NCBI RefSeq assembly: GCF_018687715.1
Contig: NC_056758.1
Coordinates: 20,997,001-21,061,000, forward strand
Source: Carya illinoinensis
Taxonomy: Eukaryota > Streptophyta > Magnoliopsida > Fagales > Juglandaceae
Direction of reading: 5' to 3'
DNA length: 64,000 bases
This document shows, piece by piece, positions 47,701-60,067 of this stretch. The first letter of the stretch is position 1, and the number at the start of each line of letters is the position of its first letter. The notes below the pieces were generated by a model. It was not told where the DNA came from. It did not search any database and was given only the letters and a program-made list of their open reading frames with translations. A program made the position numbers and the translations under genes.

Positions 47701-50408
47701 CAAGAAAGAGAACTTAGGTTGGATTGGCGGTGATTTCAGCATTATTCACATGGCTTTTCTTTTATTGACAGGTTTTGGATCCATCCTAAGCTTCTAATTC
47801 AGTCTTAGAGTTATGCGAAACAACAAAGAAAGTAATAAGGTCCGTATAAAAAAAGTTACAAAGAACTAAAAAGGAAATTAAGCCGAAAATATTGTTAAGA
47901 GATTACTAATCTTGTGTAAGTCAATTACTTCCCTTAATTTGACGTTAAAGCATAACCACGGGTAGATGGGAACGTTAAGGATGGTGGCACTTCTTGGACT
48001 CGAGCAAAACCAAATGTATGGTTTAGGTGGACTTCAAATCGAGGAATGAAACGAAAGACTGGTTTCTTTGTGTAAATTGGTCCACTGCAAGAACTAAACT
48101 TGTATGATAAACGTTGGGTGTATACGATGAAATTTTCCTTGTGAAAATGGTCTAAAAGGCTTTGGCTAGGGGCCAACTTGTCGCAACGGGTATAATGGAT
48201 CGCGTAGGTGCCGATTGGGGGTGATTCGAGCATTATCGACAAGGAAGTCTGCGATGTCTTAGATAAAGCCTAATCTTCTAACCCAATCTTAGAACGTTGG
48301 AAAACGACAAGAAAAGCAATATGATCCGAATGAAAAATACGGTTACAAAGAACCAACAAGGAAATTAAACTCAAAAATATTGTTGAGAGAATACTAATCT
48401 TGTGTAAGTCGATTACATCCTTTGAATCAGGGTAAAAGTTTAACGATGGGGTAGATGCGGAAGCTTAGGGGCATGTGGCACTACTTGAAGTTGAGGAAAC
48501 TAATTGTAAGGCCTAGGTTGGCGTCAAATTAAAGAATGAAACAAAAGATGGGTTTCTTGTTGTAAATTCGTCCAATGCCGGAACTGAACTAGCATGGTTG
48601 AGGCTGGGTGCAAAGGATGACATTTCCCATGAGGAAATGGTGTAAATGGCATGAGCTAGAGGCCTACCTGTCGCAAGGCACAAGAAAGAGAACTTAGGTT
48701 GGATTGGCGGTGATTTCAGCATTATTCACATGGCTTTTCTTTTATTGACAGGTTTTGGATCCATCCTAAGCTTCTAATTCAGTCTTAGAGTTATGCGAAA
48801 CAACAAAGAAAGTAATAAGGTCCGTATAAAAAAAGTTACAAAGAACTAAAAAGGAAATTAAGCCGAAAATATTGTTAAGAGATTACTAATCTTGTGTAAG
48901 TCAATTACTTCCCTTAATTTGACGTTAAAGCATAACCACGGGTAGATGGGAACTTTAAGGATGGTGGCACTTCTTGGACTCGAGCAAAACCAAATGTATG
49001 GTTTAGGTGGACTTCAAATCGAGGAATGAAACGAAAGACTGGTTTCTTTGTGTAAATTGGTCCACTGCAAGAACTAAACTTGTATGATAAACGTTGGGTG
49101 TATACGATGAAATTTTCCTTGTGAAAATGGTCTAAAAGGCTTTGGCTAGGGGCCAACTTGTCGCAACGGGTATAATGGATCGCGTAGGTGCCGATTGGGG
49201 GTGATTCGAGCATTATCGACAAGGAAGTCTGCGATGTCTTAGATAAAGCCTAATCTTCTAACCCAATCTTAGAACGTTGGAAAACGACAAGAAAAGCAAT
49301 ATGATCCGAATGAAAAATACGGTTACAAAGAACCAACAAGGAAATTAAACTCAAAAATATTGTTGAGAGAATACTAATCTTGTGTAAGTCGATTACATCC
49401 TTTGAATCAGGGTAAAAGTTTAACGATGGGGTAGATGCGGAAGCTTAGGGGCATGTGGCACTACTTGAAGTTGAGGAAACTAATTGTAAGGCCTAGGTTG
49501 GCGTCAAATTAAAGAATGAAACAAAAGATGGGTTTCTTGTTGTAAATTCGTCCAATGCCGGAACTGAACTAGCATGGTTGAGGCTGGGTGCAAAGGATGA
49601 CATTTCCCATGAGGAAATGGTGTAAATGGCATGAGCTAGAGGCCTACCTATCGCAATGCACAAGAAAGAGAACTTAGCTTGGATTGGCGGTGATTTCAGC
49701 ATTATTCACATGGCTTTTCTTTTATTGACAGGTTTTGGATCCAGCCTAAGCTTCTAATTCAGTCTTAGAGTTATGCGAAACAACAAAGAAAGTAATAAGG
49801 TCCGTATAAAAAAAGTTACAAAGAACTAAAAGGGAAATTAAGCCGAAAATATTGTTCAGAAATTACTCATCTTGTGTAAGTCAATTACTTCCCTTAATTT
49901 GACGTTAAAGCATAACCACGGGTAGATGGGAACGTTAAGGATGGTGGCACTTCTTGGACTCGAGCAAAACCAAATGTATGGTTTAGGTGGACTTCAAATC
50001 GAGGAATGAAACGAAAGACTGGTTTCTTTGTGTAAATTGGTCCACTGCAAGAACTAAACTTGTATGATAAACGTTGGGTGTAAACGATGAAATTTTCCCT
50101 GCGAAAATGGTCTAAAAGGCTTTGGCTAGGGGCCAACTTGTTGCAACGGGTATGATGGATCGCGTAGGTGCCGATTGGGGGTGATTCGAGCATTATCGAC
50201 ATGGAAGTCTGTGATGTCTTAGATAAAGCCTAATCTTCTAACTCAAACTTAGAATGTTGGAAAACGACAAGAAAAGCAATATGATCCGAATGAAAAAAAT
50301 GGTTACAAAGAACCATAAAGGAAATTAAACTCAAAATATTGTTCAAAGATGACTAATCTTGTGTAAGTCGATTAAATCCTTTGACTCAGGCTAAAAGCTT
50401 CACGATGG
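41731..50408. repeat. Higher-order repeat copy 1 (8,678 bp)
   Basis: Dimers a1 41731, b1 42710, c1 43691, d1 44600, e1 45578, then four f dimers at 46560, 47540, 48520 and 49500. Lengths are 979, 981, 909, 978, 982, 980, 980, 980 and 909 bp. Removing the three extra 980-bp f dimers leaves 5,738 bp, which equals six 980-bp dimers minus two 71-bp deletions. Confidence 0.9.
46560..49499. repeat. Three near-identical 980-bp f dimers
   Basis: Units 46560-47539, 47540-48519 and 48520-49499 are exactly 980 bp and appear almost identical by eye. Examples of differences are TCGAATGCC versus TCCAATGCC in the first unit and AACTTTAAGG versus AACGTTAAGG at about 48954. This is the youngest amplification visible in the window. 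Confidence 0.92.
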
Positions 50409-53400
50409 GGCGTCAAATTGAAGAATGAAACAAACGATGGGTTTCTTGCTGTAAATTCGTCCAATGTTGGAACTGAACTAGTATGGTTGAGGTTGGGTGC
50501 AAAGGATGACAGTTCCCATGAGGAAATGGTGTAAATGGCATGAGCTAGAGGCCTACCTGTCACAATGCACAAGAAAGAGAACTTAGGATGCATTGGCAGT
50601 GATTTCAGCATTATTCACATGGCTTTTCTTTTATTGACAGGTTTTGGATCCAGCCTAAGCTTCTAATTCAGTCTTAGAGTTATGCGAAACAACAAAGAAA
50701 GTAATAAGGTCCGTATAAAAAAGGTTACAAAGAACTAAAAAGGAAATTAAGCCGAAAACATTGTTGAGAGATTACTAATCTTGTGTAAGTCAATTACTTC
50801 CCCTAATTCAACGTTAAAGCAGAACCACGGGTAGATGGGAACGTTAAGGATGGTGGCACTTCTTGGACTCGAGCAAAACCAAATGTATGGTTTAGGTGGG
50901 CTTCAAATCGAGGAATGAAACCACCGACTGGTTTCTTTTTCTAAATTTGTCCACTGCAAGAACTAAACCTGTATCGTAAAGGTTGGGTGTAAACGATGAA
51001 ATTTTCCTTGTGAAAATGGTCTAAAAGGCGTTGGCTAGGGGCCAACTTGTCGCAACAGGTATGAAGGATCGCGTAGGTGCCGATTGGAGGTGATTCGAGC
51101 ATTATCGACATGGAAGTCTGTGATATCTTAGATAAAGCCTAATCTTCTAATTCAATATTAGAACGTTGGAAAATGAAAAGAAAAGCAATATGATCTGAAT
51201 GAAAAAAATGGTTACAAAGAACCATAAAGGAAATTAAACTCAAAGGATTGTTGAGAGATGACTAATCTTGTGTAAGTCGATTACATCCTTTGAATCCGGC
51301 TAAAAGCTTAACAATGGGGTAGATGGGGAAGCTTAGGGGCATGTGGCACTTCTTGGAGTTGAGGAAAGTAATTGTAAGGCTTAGGTTGGCTTCAAATTGA
51401 AGAATGAAACGAAAGATGTGTTTCTTGTTGTAACTTCGTCCAATGCCAGAACTGAACTAGTATGGTTGAGGTTGGGTGCAAAGGATGACATTTCCCATGA
51501 GGAAATGGTGTAAATGGCATTAGCTAGAGGCCTACTTGTCGCAATGCACAAGAAAGAGAACTTAGGTCGGATTGGCGGTGATTTCAGCATTATTCACATG
51601 GCTTTTCTTTTATTGACAGGTTTTGGCTCCAGCCTAGGCTTCTAATTCAGTCTTAGAATGATGAGAAAGAACAAAGAAAGTAATAAGGTCCGCATAAAAA
51701 AGGTGACAAAGAACTAAAAAGGAAATTAAGCTGAAAACATTGTTGAGAGATTACTAATCTTGTGTAAGTCAATTACTTCCCTTAATTCAACGTTAAAGCT
51801 TAACCACAGATAGATGGGGAACCTTAGGGGCGTGTGGCACTTCTTGGACTTGAGGGAAACCAAATGTAGGGTTTATGTCAGTTTCAAATCGAGGAATGGA
51901 ACGAAAGACTGGTTTCTTTGTGTAAATTGGTCCACTGCAAGGACTAAACTTGTATGGTAAAGGTTGGGTGTAAACGATGAAATTTTCCTTGTGAGAATGG
52001 TCTAAAAGGCTTTGGCTAGGGGCCAACTTGTCGCAACAGGTATGAAGGATCGCGTAGGTGCCGATTGGCGGTGATTCGACCATTATTGACATGGAAGTCT
52101 GTGATATCTTAGATAAAGCCTAATCTTCTAATTCAATCTTTGAACGTTGGAAAACGACAAGAAAAGCAATATGATCCGAATGAAAAATACGGTTACAAAG
52201 AACCAACAAGGAAATTAAACTCAAAAAGATTGTTGAGAGATGACTAATCTTGTGTAAGTCGATTACATCCTTTGAATCAGGCTAAAAGTTTAACGATGGG
52301 TTAGATGCGGAAGCTTAGGGGCATGTAGCACTTCTTGAAGTTGAGGAAACTAATTGTAAGGCTTAGGTTGGCGTGAAATTGAAGAATGAAACAAAAGATG
52401 GGTTTCTTGTTGTAAATTCGTCCAATGCCGGAACTGAACTAGCATGGTTGAGGCTGGGTGCAAAGGATAACATTTCCCATGAGGAAAGGGTGTAAATGGC
52501 ATGAGCTAGAGGCCTACCTGTTGCAATGCACAAGAAAGAGAACTTAGGTGGGATTGGCGGTGATTTCAGCATTATTCACATGGCTTTTCTTTTATTTACA
52601 GGTTTTGGATCCAGCCTAAGCTTCTAATTCAATCTTAGAGTTATGCGAAACAACAAAGAAAGTAATAAGGTCCGTATAAAAAAAGTTACAAAGAACTAAA
52701 AAGGAAATTAAGCCGAAAATATTGTTAAGAGATTACTAATCTTGTGTAAGTCAATTACTTCCCTTAATTTGACGTTAAAGCATAACCACGGGTAGATGGG
52801 AACGTTAAGGATGGTGGCACTTCTTGGACTCGAGCAAAACCAAATGTATGGTTTAGGTGGGCTTCAAATCGAGGAATGAAACCACCGACTGGTTTCTTTT
52901 TCTAAATTTGTCCACTGCAGGAACTAAACCTGTATGGTAAAGGTTGGGTGTAAACGATGAAATTTTCCTTGTGAAAATGGTCTAAAAGGCGTTGGCTAGG
53001 GGCCAACTTGTCGCAACAGGTATGAAGGATCGCGTAGGTGCCGATTGGAGGTGATTCGAGCATTATCGACATGGAAGTCCGTGATATCTTAGATGAAGCC
53101 TAATCTTCTAATTCAATATTAGAACGTTGGAAAATGAAAAGAAAAGCAATATGATCTGAATGAAAAAAATGGTTACAAAGAACCATAAAGGAAATTAAAC
53201 TCAAAGGATTGTTGAGAGATGACTAATCTTGTGTAAGTCGATTACATCCTTTGAATCCGGCTAAAAGCTTAACAATGGGGTAGATGGGGAAGCTTAGGGG
53301 CATGTGGCACTTCTTGGAGTTGAGGAAAGTAATTGTAAGGCTTAGGTTGGCTTCAAATTGAAGAATGAAACGAAAGATGTGTTTCTTGTTGTAACTTCGT

Positions 53401-56400
53401 CCAATGCCAGAACTGAACTAGTATGGTTGAGGTTGGGTGCAAAGGATGACATTTCCCATGAGGAAATGGTGTAAATGGCATGAGCTAGAGGCCTACTTGT
53501 CGCAATGCACAAGAAAGAGAACTTAGGTCGGATTGGCGGTGATTTCAGCATTATTCACATGGCTTTTCTTTTATTGACAGGTTTTGGCTCCAGCCTAGGC
53601 TTCTAATTCAGTCTTAGAATGATGAGAAAGAACAAAGAAAGTAATAAGGTCCGCATAAAAAAGGTGACAAAGAACTAAAAAGGAAATTAAGCTGAAAACA
53701 TTGTTGAGAGATTACTAATCTTGTGTAAGTCAATTACTTCCCTTAATTCAACGTTAAAGCTTAACCACGGATAGATGGGGAACCTTAGGGGCGTGTGGCA
53801 CTTCTTGGACTTGAGGGAAACCAAATGTAGGGTTTATGTCAGTTTCAAATCGAGGAATGGAACGAAAGACTGGTTTCTTTGTGTAAATTGGTCAACTGCA
53901 AGGACTAAACTTGTATGGTAAAGGTTGGGTGTAAACGATGAAATTTTCCTTGTGAGAATGGTCTAAAAGGCTTTGGCTAGGGGCCAACTTGTCGCAACAG
54001 GTATGAAGGATCGCGTAGGTGCCGATTGGCGGTGATTCGACCATTATTGACATGGAAGTCTGTGATATCTTAGATAAAGCCTAATCTTCTAATTCAATCT
54101 TTGAACGTTGGAAAACGACAAGAAAAGCAATATGATCCGAATGAAAAATACGGTTACAAAGAACCAACAAGGAAATTAAACTCAAAAAGATTGTTGAGAG
54201 ATGACTAATCTTGTGTAAGTCGATTACATCCTTTGAATCAGGCTAAAAGTTTAACGATGGGTTAGATGCGGAAGCTTAGGGGCATGTAGCACTTCTTGAA
54301 GTTGAGGAAACTAATTGTAAGGCTTAGGTTGGCGTGAAATTGAAGAATGAAACAAAAGATGGGTTTCTTGTTGTAAATTCGTCCAATGCCGGAACTGAAC
54401 TAGCATGGTTGAGGCTGGGTGCAAAGGATAACATTTCCCATGAGGAAAGGGTGTAAATGGCATGAGCTAGAGGCCTACCTGTTGCAATGCACAAGAAAGA
54501 GAACTTAGGTGGGATTGGCGGTGATTTCAGCATTATTCACATGGCTTTTCTTTTATTTACAGGTTTTGGATCCAGCCTAAGCTTCTAATTCAATCTTAGA
54601 GTTATGCGAAACAACAAAGAAAGTAATAAGGTCCGTATAAAAAAAGTTACAAAGAACTAAAAAGGAAATTAAGCCGAAAATATTGTTAAGAGATTACTAA
54701 TCTTGTGTAAGTCAATTACTTCCCTTAATTTGACGTTAAAGCATAACCACGGGTAGATGGGAACGTTAAGGATGGTGGCACTTCTTGGACTCGAGCAAAA
54801 CCAAATGTATGGTTTAGGTGGACTTCAAATCGAGGAATGAAACGAAACACTGGTTTCTTTGTGTAAATTGTTCCACTGCAAGAACTAAACTTGTATGATA
54901 AACGTTGGGTGTATACGATGAAATTTTCCTTGTGAAAATGGTCTAAAAGGCTTTCGCTAGGGGCCAACTTGTCGCAACGGGTATAATGGATCGCGTAGGT
55001 GCCGATTGGGGGTGATTCGAGCATTATCGACAAGGAAGTCTGTGATGTCTTAGATAAAGCCTAATCTTCTAACTCAATCTTAGAACGTTGGAAAACGACA
55101 AGAAAAGCGATAGGATCCGAAGGAAAAAAATGGTTACAAAGAACCATAAAGGAAATTAAACTCAAAATATTGTTGAGAGATGACTAATCTTGTGTAAGTC
55201 TATTAAATCCTTTGACTCAGGCTTAAAGCTTAACGATGGGGCGTCAAATTGAAGAATGAAACAAACGATGGGTTTCTTGCTATAAATTCGTCCAATGCCG
55301 GAACTGAACTAGTATGGTTGAGGTTGGGTGCAAAGGATGACAGTTCCCATGAGGAAATGGTGTAAATGGCATGAGCTAGAGGCCTACCTGTCGCAATGCA
55401 CAAGAAAGAGAACTTAGGTCGGATTGGTGGTGATTTCAGCATTATTCACATGGCTTTTCTTTTATTGACAGGTTTTGGATCCAGCCTAAGCTTCTAATTC
55501 AGTCTTAGAGTTATGCGAAACAACAAAGAAAGTAATAAGGTCCGTATAAAAAAGGTCACAAAGAACTAAAAAGGAAATTAAGCCGAGAACATTGTTGAGA
55601 GATTACTAATCTTGTGTAAGTCAATTACTTCCCTTAATTCAACGGTAAAGCATAACCACGGGTAGATGGGAACGCTAAGGATGGTGGCACTTCTTGGACT
55701 CGAGCAAAACCAAATGTATGGTTTAGGTGGACTTCAAATCGATGAATGAAACGAAACACTGGTTTCTTTGCGTAAATTGGTCCACTACAAGAACTAAACT
55801 TGAATGGTACAGCTTGGGTGTAAACGATGAAATATTCCTTGTGAAAATCGTCTAAATGGCTTTGGCTAGGGTCCAACTTGTCGCAACGGGTATGATGGAT
55901 CGCGTAGGTGCCGATTGGTGGTGATTCGAGCCTAAGCTTCATGGAAGTCTGTGATATCTTAGATAAAGCCTAATCTTCTAATTCAATATTAGAACGTTGG
56001 AAAACGACAAGAAAAGCAATATGTTCCGAATGAAAAAAACGGTTACAAAGAACCATAAAGGAAATTAAACTCAAAGTATTGTTGAGAGATGACTAATCTT
56101 GTGTAAGTCGATTACGTCCTTTGAATCAGGCTAAAAGCTTAACGATAGGGTAGATGGGGAAGCTTAGGGGCAAGTGGCACTTCTTGGAGTTGAGGAAAGT
56201 AATTGTAAGGCTTAGGTTGGCTTCAAATTTAAGAATGAAACAAAAGATGTGTTTCTTGCTGTAACTTCGTCCAATGCCGGAACTGAACTAGTATGGTTGA
56301 GGTTGGGTGCAAAGGATGACATTTCCCATGAGGAAATGGTGTAAATGGCATGAGCTAGAGGCCTACTTGTCGCAATGCACAAGAAAGAGAACTTAGGTCG

Positions 56401-58107
56401 GATTGGTAGTGATTTCAGCATTATTCACATGGCTTTTCTTTTATTGACAGGTTTTGGATCCAGCCTAGGCTTCTAATTCAGTCTTAGAATGATGAGAAAG
56501 AACAAAGAAAGTAATAAGGTCCGCATAAAAAAGGTTACAAAGAACTAAAAAGCAAATTAAGCCAAAAACATTGTTGAGAGATTACTAATCTTGTGTAAGT
56601 CAATTACCTCCCTTAATTCAATGTTAAAGCTTAACCACGGATAGATGGGGAAAGTTAGGGGCGGGTGGCACTTCTTGGACTTGAGGGAAACCAAATGTAG
56701 GGTTTATGTCGGTTTCAAATCGAGGAATGGAACGAAAGACTGGTTTCTTTGTGTAAATTGGTCCACTACAAGAACTAAACTTGTATGGTAAAGGTTGGGT
56801 GTAAACGATGAAATTTTCCTTGTGAGAATGGTCTAAAAGGCTTTGGCTAGGGGCCAACTTGTCGCAACAGGTATGAAGGATCGCGTAGGTGCCGATTGGC
56901 GGTGATTCGAGCATTATTGACGTGGATGTCTGTGATATCTTAGATAAAGCCTAATCTTCTAATTCAATCTTAGAACGTTGGAAAACGACAAGAAAAGCAA
57001 TATGATCCGAATGAAAAATACGGTTACAAAGAACCAACAAGGAAATTAAACTCAAAAATATTGTTGATAGATGACTAAATTTGTGTAAGTCAATTACATC
57101 CTTTGAATCAGGCCAAAAGTTTAACGATGGGGTAGATGCGGAAGCTTAGGGGCATGTGGCACTTGTTGAAGTTGAGGAAACTAATTGTAAGGCCTAGGTT
57201 GGCGTCAAATTAAAGAATGAAACAAAAGATGGGTTTCTTGTTGTAAATTCGTCCAATGCCAGAACTAAACTAGCATGGTTGAGGCTGGGTGCAAAGGATG
57301 ACATTTCCCATGAGGAAATTGTGTAAATGGCATGAGCTAGAGGCCTACCTGTCGCAATGCACAAGAAAGAGAACTTAGGTTGGATTGGCGGTGATTTCAG
57401 CATTATTCACATGGCTTTTCTTTTATTGACAGGTTTTGGATCCAGCCTAAGCTTCTAATTCAGTCTTAGAGTTATGTGAAACAACAAAGAAAGTAATAAG
57501 GTCCGTATAAAAAAGGTTACAAAGAACTAACAAGGAAATTAAGCCGAAAACATTGTTGAGAGATTACTAATCTTGTGTAAGTCAATTACTTCCCGTAATT
57601 CAACGTTAAAGCATAACCACGGGTAGATGGGAACGTTAAGGATGGTGGCACTTCTTGGACTTGAGCAAAACCAAATGTATGGTTTAGGTGGACTTCAAAT
57701 CGAGGAATGAACGAAAGACTGGTTTCTTTGTGTAAATTGGTCCACTGCAAGAACTAAACTTGTATGATAAACGTTGGGTGTAAACGTTGAAATTTTCCTT
57801 GTGAAAATGGTCAAAAAGGCTTTGGCTAGGGGCCAACTTGTCGCAACGGGTATGATGGATCGCGTAGGTGCCGATTGGGGGTGATTCGAGCATTATCGAC
57901 GTGGAAGTCTGTGATGTCTTAGATAAAGCCTAATCTTCTAACTCAATCTTAGAACGTTGGAAAACGACAAGAAAAGCAATATGATCCGAATGAAAAAATG
58001 GTTACAAAGAACCATAAAGGAAATTAAACTCAATAAATTGTTGAGAGATGACTAATCTTGTGTAAGTCGATTAAATCCTTTGACTCAGGCTAAAAGCTTC
58101 ACGATGG
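50409..58107. repeat. Higher-order repeat copy 2 (7,699 bp)
   Basis: Dimers a2 50409, b2 51388, c2 52370, b2' 53349, c2' 54331, d2 55240, e2 56219, f2 57201, with lengths 979, 982, 979, 982, 909, 979, 982 and 907 bp. Removing one 1,961-bp b-c pair leaves 5,738 bp, the same as copy 1. Variants unique to a, such as GAAACCACCGACTGG, recur at the expected places (42240, 50920, 58620) and at 52880, where they mark the expansion joint. Confidence 0.9.
51388..55239. repeat. Tandem duplication of the b-c pair (1,961 bp)
   Basis: b2 (51388) matches b2' (53349) and c2 (52370) matches c2' (54331), offset 1,961 bp. Both c copies share rare variants such as GGCGTGAAATTG and GAGGAAAGGGTG. The Y following c2 switches from c-type (AATTTGACG, near 52757) to a-type (GGTGGGCTTC, near 52857), so the exchange lies between these points. 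Confidence 0.88.
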
Positions 58108-60067
58108 GGCGTCAAATTGAAGAATGAAACAAACGATGGGTTTCTTGCTGTAAATTCGTCCAATGGTGGAACTGAACTAGTATGGTTGAGGTTGGGTGCA
58201 AAGGATGACAGTTCCCAAGAGGAAATGGTGTAAATGGCATGAGCTAGAGGCCTACCTGTCGCAATGCACAAGAAAGAGAACTTAGGATGGATTGGCGGTG
58301 ATTTCAGCATTATTCACATGGCTGTTCTTTTATTGATAGGTTTTGGATCCAGCCTAAGCTTCTAATTCAGTCTTAGAGTTCTGCGAAACAACAAAGAAAG
58401 TAATAAGGTCCGTATAAAAAAGGTTACAAAGAACTAAAAAGGAAATTAAGCCGAAAACATTGTTGAGAGATTACTAATCTTGTGTAAGTCAATTACTTCC
58501 CTTAATTCAATGTTAAAGCGTAACCACGGGTAGATGGGAACGTTAAGGATGGTGGCACTTCTTGGACTCCAGCAAAACCAAATGTATGGTTTAGTTGGGC
58601 TTCAAATCGAGGAATGAAACCACCGACTGGTTTCTTTTTCTAAATTTGTCCACTGCAAGAACTAAACCTGTATCGTAAAGGTTGGGTGTAAACGATGAAA
58701 TTTTCCTTGTGAAAATGGTCTAAAAGGCGTTGGCTAGGGGCCAACTTGTCGCAACAGGTATGAAGGATCGCGTAGGTGCCGATTGGAGGTGATTCGAGCA
58801 TTATCGACATGGAAGTCTGTGATATCTTAAATAAATCCTAATCTTCTAATTCAATATTAGAACATTGGAAAACGACAAGAAAAGCAATATGATCTGAATG
58901 AAACAAACGGTTATAAAGAACCATAAAGGAAATTAAACTCAAAGGATTGTTGAGAGATGACTAATCTTGTGTAAGTCGATTACATCCTTTGATTCAGGCT
59001 AAAAGCTTAACGATGGGGTAGATGGGGAAGCTTAGGGGCATGTGGCACTTCTTGGAGTTGAGGAAAGTAATTGTAAGGCTTAGGTTGGCTTCAAATTGAA
59101 GAATGAAACGATAGATGTGTTTCTTGTTGTAACTTCGTCCAATGCCGGAACTGAACTAGTATGGTTGAGGTTGGGTGCAAAGGATGACATTTCCCATGAG
59201 GAAATGGTGTAAATGGCATGAGCTAGAGGCCTAGTTGTCGCAATGCACAAGAAAGAGAACTTAGGTCGGATTGGCAGTGATTTCAGCATTATTCACATGG
59301 CTTTTCTTTTATTGACAGGTTTTGGATCCAGCCTAGGCTTCTAATTCAGTCTTAGAATGATGAGAAAGAACAAAGAAAGTAATAAGGTCCGCATAAAAAA
59401 GGTCACAAAGAACTAAAAAGGAAATTAAGCCGAAAACATTGTTGAGAGATTACTAATCTTGTGTAAGTCAATTACTTACCTTAATTCAATGTTAAAGCTT
59501 AACCACGGATAGATGGGGAACCTTAGGGGCGTGTGGCACTTCTTGGACTTGAGGGAAACCAAATATAGGGTTTATGTCGGTTTCAAATCGAGGAATGGAA
59601 CGAAAGACTGGTTTCTTTGTGTAAATTGGTCCACTGCAAGAACTAAACCTGTATGGTAAAGGTTGGGTGTAAACGATGAAATTTTCCTTGTGAAAATGGT
59701 CTAAAAGGCTTTGGCTAGGGGCCAACTTGTCGCAACAGGTATGAAGGATCGCGTAGGTGCCGATTGGGGGTGATTCGAGCATTATCGACATGGAAGTCTG
59801 TGATGTCTTAGATAAAGCCTAATCTTGTAATTCAATTTTAGAACGTTGGAAAAGGACAAGAAAAGCAATATGATCCGAATGAAAAATACGGGTACAATGA
59901 ACCAACAAGGAAATTAAACTCAAAACATTGTTGAGAGATGACTAATCTTGTGTAAGGCGATTACATCCTTTGAATCCGGGTGAAAGCTTAACGATGGGGT
60001 AGATGGGGAAGCTAAGGGGCATGTGGCACTTCTTGAAGTTGAGGAAACTAATTGTTAGGCTTAGGTT
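58108..60067. repeat. Dimers a3 and b3, start of a third higher-order copy
   Basis: a3 (979 bp) opens with the 71-bp deletion and has the a-type Y variant (CCACCGACTGG near 58620). b3 (981 bp) has the b-type GATGTGTTTCTTG. After this the a-b-c order is not continued. Confidence 0.85.
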
